Shown here: in pieces, positions 24,886 through 33,238 of the stretch
How the letters are laid out: the number at the start of each line of letters is the position of its first letter
Numbering within the stretch: position 1 is the stretch's first letter
Origin: Nocardioides sp.
Lineage (GTDB): Bacteria; Actinomycetota; Actinomycetes; Propionibacteriales; Nocardioidaceae
Length of the DNA: 64,000 bases
Assembly (NCBI RefSeq): GCF_030150155.1
Contig: NZ_JASLGR010000026.1
Location: 103,293-167,292, forward strand
Reading direction: 5' to 3'
Program-made: the position numbers and the translations under genes
The notes under the pieces: model-generated
Seen by the model: only the letters and a program-made list of their open reading frames with translations
What the model was told of the DNA's origin: nothing
Databases searched by the model: none

Positions 24886-26648
24886 CTACCGCCTCTCGCC
24901 TCGTGACCCGGCTGCGGGCACCGCTGCTCGGCCTCGGCGTGCTGCTCCTCATCGCCGCCGCGGCGTTGTGGCCCGCGACGCTGCCGACGGCCACCGCAGC
25001 GTCGTACCTGCGGATCAGCGGCGCCGGCTCGTCGTGGGCCGGCAACGCGCTCACCCAGTGGACCACCGACGTGAAGGCCCAGGGGGTGACCGTCGACTAC
25101 AACCCGAACGGCTCCTCGCTGGGGCGGGCGAACTTCGCCAACCGGTTGACCGACTTCGCGGTCTCGGAGATCCCCTACAAGGGCGACACCTCCGACCCGC
25201 AGGACAACAGCTCGCCCGGGTTCTCCTACGGGATGCTGCCGGTCGTCGCCGGTGGGACGTCGTACATGTACAACCTCCAGGTCAACGGCAAGCGGCTCAC
25301 CACCCTCAAGCTCTCCCAGGCCGCGCTGGCGAAGATCTTCTCCGGCCAGGTCACCACCTGGAACGACCCGATCATCGCCGCGACCAACAAGGGCATCGCG
25401 CTGCCAGCCCAGCGGATCACGGTCGTGGTGCGCGCCGACGGCTCCGGTGCCACCGCGCAGTTCACGCTGTGGATGATGCGGCAGTTCCCGAAGGACTACG
25501 CGAAGCTCTGCGCCAAGGCGGGCTGCAACGCGGACAACGCCACGTCGTACTTCCCCTACCAGGGGCTGTCGAACTTCGTCGCCCAGACCGGATCGAACGG
25601 CGTGACGACGTACACGGCCAACACGCCGTACACGATCAACTACGACGAGTACTCCTACGCCCAGGGCGTCGGCTTCCCGGTCGCCCAGATCGAGAACGCC
25701 GCCGGCTTCTTCACCGTGCCGACCGACACTGCGGTGGCGGTCGCCCTGACCCAGGCCAAGATCAACACCAACAAGGCCTCGGCGAACTACCTGAGCCAGG
25801 ACCTGTCGGCGGTCTACGCCTACAAGGACCCGCGGACCTACCCGATCTCGGCCTACTCCTACCTGATGGTGCCGACCCAGACCTACGGCTCCTTCAACAA
25901 CGCCAAGGGCGCCACGCTGGCCTACTTCTCCACCTACAGCCTGTGCGAGGGCCAGCGCACGATGGGCGCGCTGGGCTACTCGCCGCTGCCGATGAACCTG
26001 GTGCTGGCGGCGATGGACCAGGTCAGTCGCATCCCCGGCCTCGACTCGGCCACGGCCTCCCTGATCGCGAGCACCAAGAAGGGAGCCAGCACCGGCAACG
26101 CCAACCCCTGCAACAACCCGACCTTCAAGCCCGGCGACTCGCCGTCGGTCAACCAGCTGGTCAAGACCGCGCCGTTCCCCGAGGGCTGCGCGGCGGCCTG
26201 TCAGGCGCCGTGGACCGGGGTCTCGGCCGCGACGAACAACGGTCCCGGCACCAAGAAGGGCACCAAGACCGGGTCCTCGGGCGGTGGCACCACCCCGACC
26301 GCGGGGACCAGCGTCGCCGCGGTGCCCACCGCGGGCAGCGTGCCGACGGGGGTCCCCTCGGCCGGGTCCTCGGTCCCGGCGACCGCCTGTGACCCCGACA
26401 CCGGTGTGTGCGGCGGTGCCAACGTCACCACCGACGGCACCCAGCTGACCGCCAGCCCCGCAGTGATCGACGGCCAGTCCACCTGGGGCCCCGCCCAGGT
26501 GGCGCTGATCCTCAGTGTCCTGATCGGGCTGCTCCTGATCTTCGCCCCCGCCGTGGTCTCCCGTGCTCTCGACGTACGCCGGCCCGGGGCCGGCTCCGCC
26601 GCTGCGGGCTCGGCGACGGAGTCCAGCGGTGACGGAGCGGGCCGGTGA
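24882..26648 (+). CDS. pstS: phosphate-binding protein PstS with C-terminal membrane anchor
   Basis: A 588-residue PstS. It keeps the ligand loops GAGSSWAGNALTQW, LTDFAVSEIPYK, VVVRADGSGATAQFTLWM and VGFPVAQIENAAGFF. Unlike normal PstS it has no lipobox: a signal peptide is followed by the binding domain, a Gly/Thr/Pro-rich linker and a C-terminal membrane segment (VALILSVLIGLLLIFAPAVV) with a short basic tail. It is therefore fixed in the membrane at its C-terminus. Four-base overlap with pstA upstream and GTGA overlap with the sortase-like gene downstream. Confidence 0.9.
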   Translation: MTTASRLVTRLRAPLLGLGVLLLIAAAALWPATLPTATAASYLRISGAGSSWAGNALTQWTTDVKAQGVTVDYNPNGSSLGRANFANRLTDFAVSEIPYKGDTSDPQDNSSPGFSYGMLPVVAGGTSYMYNLQVNGKRLTTLKLSQAALAKIFSGQVTTWNDPIIAATNKGIALPAQRITVVVRADGSGATAQFTLWMMRQFPKDYAKLCAKAGCNADNATSYFPYQGLSNFVAQTGSNGVTTYTANTPYTINYDEYSYAQGVGFPVAQIENAAGFFTVPTDTAVAVALTQAKINTNKASANYLSQDLSAVYAYKDPRTYPISAYSYLMVPTQTYGSFNNAKGATLAYFSTYSLCEGQRTMGALGYSPLPMNLVLAAMDQVSRIPGLDSATASLIASTKKGASTGNANPCNNPTFKPGDSPSVNQLVKTAPFPEGCAAACQAPWTGVSAATNNGPGTKKGTKTGSSGGGTTPTAGTSVAAVPTAGSVPTGVPSAGSSVPATACDPDTGVCGGANVTTDGTQLTASPAVIDGQSTWGPAQVALILSVLIGLLLIFAPAVVSRALDVRRPGAGSAAAGSATESSGDGAGR

Positions 26649-27589
26649 CCGAGCAGGGCATCGTGGCGCGCTCGGCCGGCACCTGGTCGATGCGCTGGCC
26701 GGCCGGGCTGCCGCGGGTGCGGCGCGAGGTGATCGACAGGCCGCCGGACTACCGGGTCGTGATCGTCTCGCACGCGATGACGATGGTCTCGGTGCTGCTC
26801 CTGCTGATCCTGGTCAACCTGATGCTGGTCGGTCAGGTGCAGCACTTCACCGCCCAGCACCGGCTCTACGGGGAGTTCCGCCAGCAGCTCGCCGAAGGCG
26901 CCGTGCCGATCGGCCAGACCGACGTCGACGGCCACCTGATCACGCCCGGCTCCCCGGTAGCGCTGCTCCGCATCCCGTCGCTCGGCATCGACGAGGTGGT
27001 CGTCGAGGGGACCAGCTCGAGCGAGACCATGCAGGGGGTCGGCCACCGCCGCGACACCCCGCTGCCCGGGCAGAACGGCGTCTCGGTGCTGATGGGTCGG
27101 GCGGCGGCGTACGGCGGGGTGTTCCGGCACCTCGGCCAGCTGACCCGGGGCACGGAGTTCTCGGTGCAGACCGGCCAGGGGGTGGCGCGTTACCGCGTGA
27201 TCGGCGCCCGGACCGCCTCGACGGCGCTGCCCGCGCTCACCCCGGAGAAGGGCCGGATCACCCTGATCACCGCCACCGGGGGAGCGTTCCGTCCCAGCGG
27301 GGTGATCCGGGTCGACGCCGACCTGGTCTCCACCGCCTTCCCCCGGCCCGCGACCGTGATCGCTCCGGGGGCGATCCGGGGTGCCGAGAACGCCCTGCGG
27401 GGCGACACCTCGCACGCCTTCGGCCTGTCCTGGCTCGCCGAGCTGCTGGTCGGCCTCGCGGTCGCGGCGACCTGGGCCTGGAAGCGCTGGCGACCCGCCG
27501 CCACCTGGATCGTCTTCACCCCGATCCTCGCGCTGGTCGGGTTCGCCGTCGCCGGCGACATCTGCACGTTCTTTCCCAACCTGATGTAG
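26645..27589 (+). CDS. sortase-fold membrane protein lacking catalytic His and Cys
   Basis: A 314-residue protein with one N-terminal and two C-terminal membrane segments around a sortase-like domain (about residues 105-228): LLRIPSLGIDEVVVEGTSS, GVGHRRDTPLPGQNG, then VLMGRAAAYGGVFRHLGQL and ITLITATGG. In class D/E/F sortases the corresponding segments are a GHR motif and a TLxTC motif. Here the His position is Arg152 and the Cys position is Ala210; Arg222 (GVIRVDADL) may be the retained Arg. The enzyme cannot work as a sortase. It is coupled to pstS by a GTGA overlap and eight bases from pstB, so it is likely a structural subunit of the transporter. Confidence 0.82.
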   Translation: MTEQGIVARSAGTWSMRWPAGLPRVRREVIDRPPDYRVVIVSHAMTMVSVLLLLILVNLMLVGQVQHFTAQHRLYGEFRQQLAEGAVPIGQTDVDGHLITPGSPVALLRIPSLGIDEVVVEGTSSSETMQGVGHRRDTPLPGQNGVSVLMGRAAAYGGVFRHLGQLTRGTEFSVQTGQGVARYRVIGARTASTALPALTPEKGRITLITATGGAFRPSGVIRVDADLVSTAFPRPATVIAPGAIRGAENALRGDTSHAFGLSWLAELLVGLAVAATWAWKRWRPAATWIVFTPILALVGFAVAGDICTFFPNLM

Positions 27590-27597
27590 GAGCTGAG

Positions 27598-28626
27598 ATG
27601 ACCTCCGATACCGACAACAGTGCCCCGGCCGAGACCGAGGCCGGCGACGCTGCGATGACCACGGTGATCCCGGTGCCCACCCCTGAGGCCGCTGAGACGT
27701 CGTACGACGACCACGACGGCTCCGGGCGTCGGGGGCGCGCCGGCAGGATCGGCCTGGGCGGTCTGCTCGGCTTCCGCGGCCGGTCGCGGCAGGGTGCCGA
27801 CCTGGAGTACCAGCCGTCGGCGCTGCTCTCCTCGCGGCTCTCGGGCTCCTCGGCGGCCGAGCTCCAGGCGCGGGAGATCACCGCCTGGTTCGGTGACCAC
27901 AAGGTGCTCGACCGGGTCTCGCTGACGATGGAGGCAGGGCAGATCACGTCCCTGATCGGGCCGTCGGGGTGCGGCAAGTCGACGTTCCTGCGGATCCTCA
28001 ACCGGATGCACGAGATGGTGCCGAGCGCGTCGCTGTCGGGGCAGGTGCTGCTCGGGGAGCGTGACATCTACGCCCCCGAGGAGCGCGTCACCCGGGCGCG
28101 GCGCGACATCGGGATGGTCTTCCAGAAGCCGAACCCGTTCCCGGCGATGTCGATCTACGAGAACACCATCGCCGCCCTCGACCTGTGCGGGGTGAAGGCC
28201 AGCAAGGCCGAGCAGGACTTCCTGGTCGAGGACTCGCTGCGCAAGGCATCGCTGTGGGACGAGGTGAAGAACCGGCTGCACCAGCCCGGCGGCGGGCTCT
28301 CCGGCGGTCAGCAGCAGCGGCTGTGCATCGCCCGGGCGCTGGCGCTCTCGCCGCAGGTGCTGCTGATGGACGAGCCCTGCTCGGCGCTCGACCCGACCTC
28401 GACCCGGCGGGTGGAGGAGACCATCGCCGACCTGCGTGGGCAGGTCACCGTGGTGATCGTGACGCACAACATGCAGCAGGCGGCGCGGGTCTCGGACCAC
28501 TGCGCGTTCTTCCTGGCGGCGCAGAACACGCCCGGGGTGATCGTCGAGCACGGCGACACCACGGCGATGTTCAACAACCCTCAGGACGAGAGGACCTACG
28601 ACTACGTGAACGGGCGCTTCGGATGA
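27598..28626 (+). CDS. pstB: phosphate ABC transporter ATPase PstB with N-terminal extension
   Basis: A 342-residue ATPase. Walker A is GPSGCGKST near residue 120, signature LSGGQQQRLCIARAL near 232, Walker B VLLMDEPCSALD near 255 and the switch His in VIVTHNMQQAARVS. PstB is usually about 255 residues; here about 85 extra acidic and Gly/Arg-rich residues come first. The Pst-specific MVFQKPNPFPAMSIYENTIA is intact. ATG 27598 has TAGGAGCTGAG upstream, a good ribosome binding site. Its stop overlaps the next ATG. Confidence 0.92.
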   Translation: MTSDTDNSAPAETEAGDAAMTTVIPVPTPEAAETSYDDHDGSGRRGRAGRIGLGGLLGFRGRSRQGADLEYQPSALLSSRLSGSSAAELQAREITAWFGDHKVLDRVSLTMEAGQITSLIGPSGCGKSTFLRILNRMHEMVPSASLSGQVLLGERDIYAPEERVTRARRDIGMVFQKPNPFPAMSIYENTIAALDLCGVKASKAEQDFLVEDSLRKASLWDEVKNRLHQPGGGLSGGQQQRLCIARALALSPQVLLMDEPCSALDPTSTRRVEETIADLRGQVTVVIVTHNMQQAARVSDHCAFFLAAQNTPGVIVEHGDTTAMFNNPQDERTYDYVNGRFG

Positions 28627-29324
28627 GCGGGCGGCCGGGACCCGATCCGTCGTCGCGGGTGGTGCTGCTCCATCCGCGGGGGCCGCGGTCGGTGCCGGGT
28701 GTTCCGGGGCTCGGCGGTTCGGGTGGCTCTGCTGGTGCGGGCGGTGCGGGTGGGGCTCCGGGGGCGCCTGGCGGCGGCGAGCAGGCCCAGCTCTCCGGGG
28801 CGGCGTCGCACTGGCTCGACGCCGGGCCGCTGGCCGGATGGACCTGGCACGAGCGGCGCCGCCAGCGCACCATCGCCCCGCGCCGCGAGCTGAGCATCGT
28901 GCTGACCGAGGTGGTCGACCCGCGCGGGTCGGAGGTCCTGGCCGGCTGGATCCGGGAGCAGCGGCTGCTGGTCGAACCGCTGCAGCGCCTGCCCGCGGTC
29001 GTCGCGGGCACGGTCTTCTGGCGGCTGGCGATCAACCGCAAGCCGGTAGCCCTGTGTGCCCTGCCCGCCCCGAACGTCAGGGTCGCGTTGGGGCGTGCCC
29101 GGCGCCTGATCCGTGGGGCGGCCCGACTGCAGCTCTCCCTGGGGTACTTCCCCGAGCAGCTCGACCCGCGGTGGGTGGTGCGTGACGGTGGCGTACCGGT
29201 GCTGATCGGCCTGCCGCAGCAGGTGCTGACCGCTGCGGCGGAGCCGGAGACGAGTCTGGCGGGGCTGCTGGGTGGTGCGACGGTGCAGAGCTACGTGCAT
29301 CGGGCGGGGGAGCCGGCGCTGTGA
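28623..29324 (+). CDS. unrecognised last protein of the Pst-like operon
   Basis: A 233-residue soluble protein coupled to pstB by ATGA. The first ~60 residues are Gly/Ala/Pro-rich and likely disordered. The rest is a conserved-looking alpha/beta region (HWLDAGPLAGWTWHERRRQR, REQRLLVEPLQRLPAVVAG, LGYFPEQLDPRWVVRDGGVP). No membrane segment, signal peptide or known motif is visible. It occupies the place where phoU usually follows pstB but shows no PhoU repeat pattern. Possibly a cytoplasmic accessory or regulatory subunit; function unknown. Confidence 0.7.
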   Translation: MSGRPGPDPSSRVVLLHPRGPRSVPGVPGLGGSGGSAGAGGAGGAPGAPGGGEQAQLSGAASHWLDAGPLAGWTWHERRRQRTIAPRRELSIVLTEVVDPRGSEVLAGWIREQRLLVEPLQRLPAVVAGTVFWRLAINRKPVALCALPAPNVRVALGRARRLIRGAARLQLSLGYFPEQLDPRWVVRDGGVPVLIGLPQQVLTAAAEPETSLAGLLGGATVQSYVHRAGEPAL

Positions 29325-29350
29325 GACGTGCGGGCGCTCAACTTCCAACG

Positions 29351-29450
29351 AACTCCTAATTTTGAAAAGGTTTGAAGTTCGCTAGGAGTTGGGCCTACGG
29401 TGGTGATCGAACTTCAAACTTTGCCGAACTTAGGAGTTGGTTTGAAGACG
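29351..29450. promoter_or_regulatory. AT-rich inverted and direct repeats over the fic start
   Basis: A perfect 11-bp inverted repeat, TTTGAAGTTCG (29371-29381) and CGAACTTCAAA (29408-29418), is overlaid by TAGGAGTTGG direct repeats (29383-29392 and 29431-29440) and an inverted relative (AACTCCTAA, 29351-29359). The stretch is strikingly AT-rich against its surroundings. It overlaps the possible starts of the Fic gene and looks like an autoregulatory operator. Confidence 0.6.
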
Positions 29451-30839
29451 CCGATGCCGCCTCCCGATGTCACTGCTCTGCGGGTCGCGATGATGCAGGA
29501 GGACGCTGACCGTTTTCTGCATGTCCTCGACCTGGTGCTGCACGGGAGCGCCTTGACGACGCGCTACCTGCCGTGGGACAAGGTGCGCTACAAGCAGCCG
29601 CCGGGCGATCTCAGTCATGAGGAATGGTGGCTGGGCATCAAGTTCGGGCGTCGAGGTGCGCAGCGCGACCTGCCGGCGTTGCGCGCGATCGACGGTACTG
29701 CGTTCTCGTACCTGCTTCCGGACGAGGTTCTGGCGGGGGTCGACGCCATCACCCGCAACGCAAGCGGCGCGATCACCATCAGCGAGGAGGTCACCAACCC
29801 GGCGACCAGGGATCGCTACATCGTGAGCTCCCTGATCGAGGAAGCGATCACCTCGAGTCAGCTCGAGGGTGCCGCGACGAGCAGGCGGGTCGCCAAGGAC
29901 ATGATCCGTAACGGCCGGACGCCGCGTGACCGCAGTGAGCGGATGATCTTCAACAACTACGTCGCGATGCGGCGAGTGACGGAGTTGCGCGACGAGGCCA
30001 TGACTCCTGACCTGGTCTGTGAGATCCATCGGATCGTCACCGACGGCACACTCGACACGCCTGAGTCGGCGGGCCGCATCCAGGATGACGATGCCGATCG
30101 GATCGCCGTGTGGGGAGATGGTGATCAGCTGCTGCATCGGCCCCCCGTCGTGGCCGAGCTGCCGGACCGTCTGGAGCGGCTCTGTGCCTTCGCCAACGGC
30201 GAGGGCGACGAGGCGTACCTCTCCCCGGTCCTGCGGGCGATCGCTGTCCACTTCATGATGGGGTACGACCACTACTTCGAAGACGGCAACGGGCGGACCG
30301 CCCGGGCGCTCTTCTACTGGACGATGCTGCGCAACGGCTACTGGCTGACCGAGTTCCTGGCGATCAGTCGAATCCTGAAGCAGGCGCCGTCGAAGTACGC
30401 CCAGTCGTTCCTGTTGGCCGAGCAGGACGACGGCGACCTCACCCACTTCTTCATCTATCACCTCAACGTCATCACCAGGGCGATCGATGAGCTGCATGGC
30501 TACCTCGCGGTCAAGGCCGAGGAGCTGCGTGGGCTCCAGCGGGCGATCAAGGCCACTCCGGGAGAGTTCAACCATCGTCAGCTGGCCGTCCTGGAGCACG
30601 CGACCAGACATCCGGACGCGGTCTACACCGTCGACAGCCATGCCCGGAGTCACCATGCCTCGGGTCAGACCGCGCGCAATGACCTCGCCGATCTGGAGAA
30701 GCGCGGTCTCCTTCGACGGAGCAAGCAGGGCCGGCGATTCGCCTGGGTGCCCGCCGTGGATCTGGCTGATCGGCTGGTGCGCGACCGCCTGACAGGTGAT
30801 CGCGCGGTCGCGCCGGAGGCACAGACCCCGCCGAAATGA
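29442..30839 (+). CDS. Fic-domain protein (AMPylase) with N-terminal inhibitory motif and C-terminal winged helix
   Basis: The active-site loop is HYFEDGNGRTARALF near residue 285, matching HxFx(D/E)GNGRxxR. Upstream, TSSQLEGA matches the (S/T)xxxE(G/N) inhibitory helix, so the protein is a self-restrained (class II) Fic enzyme expected to transfer AMP from ATP to a target hydroxyl. A C-terminal winged-helix-like region (VLEHATRHPDAVYTV, TARNDLADLEKRGLLRR) suggests DNA binding and autoregulation. The start is uncertain: TTG 29442 has AGGAG five bases upstream; GTG 29400 and ATG 29454 are alternatives. Lower-GC leader and isolation suggest recent acquisition. Confidence 0.88.
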   Translation: MKTPMPPPDVTALRVAMMQEDADRFLHVLDLVLHGSALTTRYLPWDKVRYKQPPGDLSHEEWWLGIKFGRRGAQRDLPALRAIDGTAFSYLLPDEVLAGVDAITRNASGAITISEEVTNPATRDRYIVSSLIEEAITSSQLEGAATSRRVAKDMIRNGRTPRDRSERMIFNNYVAMRRVTELRDEAMTPDLVCEIHRIVTDGTLDTPESAGRIQDDDADRIAVWGDGDQLLHRPPVVAELPDRLERLCAFANGEGDEAYLSPVLRAIAVHFMMGYDHYFEDGNGRTARALFYWTMLRNGYWLTEFLAISRILKQAPSKYAQSFLLAEQDDGDLTHFFIYHLNVITRAIDELHGYLAVKAEELRGLQRAIKATPGEFNHRQLAVLEHATRHPDAVYTVDSHARSHHASGQTARNDLADLEKRGLLRRSKQGRRFAWVPAVDLADRLVRDRLTGDRAVAPEAQTPPK

Positions 30840-30868
30840 CTGAAGCCCGGACGATGTCCGGGCTTCAG
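30840..30868. terminator. hairpin between fic and tRNA-Ser
   Basis: Perfect 12-bp stem CTGAAGCCCGGA/TCCGGGCTTCAG with a five-base loop starts right after the fic stop codon. It can stop transcripts from fic and from the convergent tRNA gene. Confidence 0.8.
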
Positions 30869-30888
30869 GTTCTCCGCCATGCGGATGG

Positions 30889-30973
30889 CGGATCTGGGGG
30901 GATTCGAACCCCCGAGGGCTTGCACCCAACACGGATTCCAGCCGTGCGCCATAGGCCACTAGGCGACAGATCC
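30889..30973 (-). tRNA. tRNA-Ser (anticodon GGA)
   Basis: The reverse strand folds with acceptor GGATCTG/CAGATCC, a T arm GGGGG-TTCGAAT-CCCCC, an anticodon stem CACGG/CCGTG around loop CTGGAAT (GGA anticodon) and a long class II variable arm. Discriminator base is G; CCA is not encoded. Confidence 0.95.
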
Positions 30974-31040
30974 AAGAAGGACCCTACTGGTCGAACCGGG
31001 TGACGGGGAAATCGAGTCGCAGCCTTCCGGGGACGACCAC

Positions 31041-31046
31041 TAGCCT
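31041..31046 (+). promoter_or_regulatory. leaderless -10 box of the ABC-F gene
   Basis: TAGCCT ends six bases before GTG 31053. Confidence 0.5.
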
Positions 31047-31052
31047 GTTCCG

Positions 31053-32726
31053 GTGAGTGCGACATTGACGGTCAAGCAACTGGCGGCCGGACATGGCGTG
31101 ACCTCCCTCTTCGAGGGCCTGGACCTGGTGATTGCGCCCGGTGACCGGATCGGTCTGGTCGGCCCCAACGGCGCGGGCAAGTCGACGCTGCTGCGGACCC
31201 TGGCCGGTGAGCTGACCCCCGAGGAGGGCGCGCTGACGCTCAGCCCGCCGACTGCGACCGTCGGCTTCCTGCCCCAGGAGACCGAGCGCCGTGCCGGGGA
31301 GTCGGTGCGCGGCTACCTCGCCCGCCGTACCGGCGTCCAGGCGGCGACGGAGCGCTACGAGACCGCCACCGCTGCCTTCGCCGAGGGCGTGGAGGGGATC
31401 GAGGACGAGTACGCCGAGGCGCTCGACCGCTGGCTCGCCCTCGGTGGCGCCGACCTCGACGAGCGTGCCGAGCAGGTGGTCGCCGAGCTCGGTCTGGGCG
31501 TCGACCTCGATCAGCCGATGACCTCGCTCTCGGGCGGGCAGGCGGCCCGGGCGGGGCTGGCGTCGATGCTGCTGGCGCGCTACGACCTCTTCCTGCTCGA
31601 CGAGCCCACCAACGACCTCGACCTGGACGGCCTCGACCGCCTCGAGCAGTTCGTCCTCGGCCTGCGGGCCGGGGTCGTGATCGTCTCCCACGACCGCGAG
31701 TTCCTGGCCCGCACCGTCAACCGGGTCGTCGAGCTCGACCTGCATCAGCACCAGATCAACGTCTACGGCGGCGACTACGACTCGTATCTGCACGAGCGGG
31801 AGATCGCCCGGCAGCACGCCCGCGAGGCCTACGAGGAGTACGCCGACAAGCTCGGCTCCCTCAAGGACCGGATGGTGACCCAGCGCAACTGGGCGACCCA
31901 GGGGGTGCGCAACGCCCGCCGCAAGCAGGCGACCGAGCGGGACAAGTTCGTGAAGAACTTCGCCGCCGACTCGGCCGAGAAGCAGGCGCAGAAGGTCCGT
32001 CAGTCCGAGAAGGCGATCGAGCGGCTGGAGAAGGACGCCGTCGAGGAGCCGCGCAAGGAGTGGGAGCTGCGGATGGAGATCGCCGCCGCCCCGCGCTCGG
32101 GCGCGCGCACCGCGGTGCTCCGGGGTGCCGTCGTACGCCGGGAGGGGTTCGTTCTCGGCCCGGTCGACCTGGAGGTGGCGTGGGCCGACAAGATCGCCAT
32201 CACCGGGCCCAACGGCTCGGGGAAGTCGACCCTGCTCGGCGCGCTGCTGGGCAGGATCGCCCTCGACGAGGGCACCGCCGAGCTCGGTCCGGGGGTCGTG
32301 GTCGGCGAGATCGACCAGGCCCGGGCGCTCTTCGAGGGTGACGAGCCGCTGGTCGACGCCTTCCAGCGTGCCGCCGTCGGGGGCGACGCGTCGGCGATCG
32401 CCGCGATCGCGCCGGAGGAGGTTCGCACGCTGCTGGCCAAGTACGGCCTCAAGGGCGACCACGTCGTCCGCCCCGCAGCGACCCTCTCCCCGGGGGAGCG
32501 GACCCGGGCGGCGCTGGCGCTGCTCCAGGCCCGCGGGGTCAACCTGCTGGTCCTCGACGAGCCCACCAACCACCTCGACCTGCCGGCGATCGAGCAGCTG
32601 GAGTCGGCGCTGGACGCCTACCCGGGCACGTTGCTGCTGGTCACCCACGACCGGCGGATGCTGGCGGCGGTCAGCACCACCCGGCAGCTGCGCGTCGAGG
32701 ACGGACAGGTCACGGTTCTGGGATAG
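31053..32726 (+). CDS. ABC-F family ATPase (ribosome-associated)
   Basis: A 557-residue soluble protein with two ABC domains and no membrane segments. Walker A motifs are GPNGAGKST (near residue 38) and GPNGSGKST (near 386). Walker B with DEPTNDLDLDGL and DEPTNHLDLPAI carries the EPTNxLD feature of ABC-F proteins. A charged linker between the domains (AREAYEEYADKLGSLKDRM to KQAQKVRQSEKAIERL) is the P-site interacting linker. These proteins act in ribosome rescue or quality control, and some confer antibiotic resistance; which applies here cannot be told. Confidence 0.92.
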   Translation: MSATLTVKQLAAGHGVTSLFEGLDLVIAPGDRIGLVGPNGAGKSTLLRTLAGELTPEEGALTLSPPTATVGFLPQETERRAGESVRGYLARRTGVQAATERYETATAAFAEGVEGIEDEYAEALDRWLALGGADLDERAEQVVAELGLGVDLDQPMTSLSGGQAARAGLASMLLARYDLFLLDEPTNDLDLDGLDRLEQFVLGLRAGVVIVSHDREFLARTVNRVVELDLHQHQINVYGGDYDSYLHEREIARQHAREAYEEYADKLGSLKDRMVTQRNWATQGVRNARRKQATERDKFVKNFAADSAEKQAQKVRQSEKAIERLEKDAVEEPRKEWELRMEIAAAPRSGARTAVLRGAVVRREGFVLGPVDLEVAWADKIAITGPNGSGKSTLLGALLGRIALDEGTAELGPGVVVGEIDQARALFEGDEPLVDAFQRAAVGGDASAIAAIAPEEVRTLLAKYGLKGDHVVRPAATLSPGERTRAALALLQARGVNLLVLDEPTNHLDLPAIEQLESALDAYPGTLLLVTHDRRMLAAVSTTRQLRVEDGQVTVLG

Positions 32727-32733
32727 TGCGGGG

Positions 32734-33225
32734 GTGGACGAAGCGCTGACGACGATGGACGAGGCCCACCTGGCGCAGGCGGTCGACCTGGCCGTAGCCA
32801 ACGTGGAGGCCGGAGGCGGCCCGTTCGGCGCCCTGATCGTGGCCTCGGAGACCGGCGAGGTCGTCGCCACCGGGGTCAACCGGGTCACCCACGACCTCGA
32901 CCCGACCGCGCATGCCGAGGTCACCGCGATCCGGCACGCCTGCCGCTCGATCGGGGACTTCTCGCTGGTCGGCTACACGCTCTACACGAGCTGCGAGCCG
33001 TGTCCGCTCTGTCTCTCCGCGGCGCTGTGGGCCCGGCTGGACCGGGTGGTCTTCTCCGCGAACCGTGACGACGCCGCCGAGGGCGGCTTCGACGACCGGG
33101 CCTTCTACGACCTGTTCGCCACCCCGCGCGACCAGTGGTCGATGCGGGTCGATGCCCTGCGCCTGGACTCCTCCTTCGCCCCCTTCGCCGCGTGGCAGCG
33201 CCACGACGGTCGTACGGACTACTGA
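32734..33225 (+). CDS. nucleoside/guanine deaminase of the cytidine deaminase fold
   Basis: A 163-residue zinc deaminase with HAEVTAIR (His ligand and catalytic Glu) and SCEPCPLCLSA (two Cys ligands). FGALIV and length fit guanine deaminase or the TadA-related nucleoside deaminases; TadA proper is less likely because of the C-terminal segment. Start GTG 32734, seven bases after the ABC-F stop; ATG 32755 is an alternative. Likely hydrolytic deamination in purine or pyrimidine salvage. Confidence 0.85.
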   Translation: MDEALTTMDEAHLAQAVDLAVANVEAGGGPFGALIVASETGEVVATGVNRVTHDLDPTAHAEVTAIRHACRSIGDFSLVGYTLYTSCEPCPLCLSAALWARLDRVVFSANRDDAAEGGFDDRAFYDLFATPRDQWSMRVDALRLDSSFAPFAAWQRHDGRTDY

Positions 33226-33238
33226 GCCGGATCGCGAC

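Noticed and set aside
26645..27589. Active class E/F sortase
   Set aside because: The catalytic His and Cys positions carry Arg and Ala in an otherwise clear alignment.
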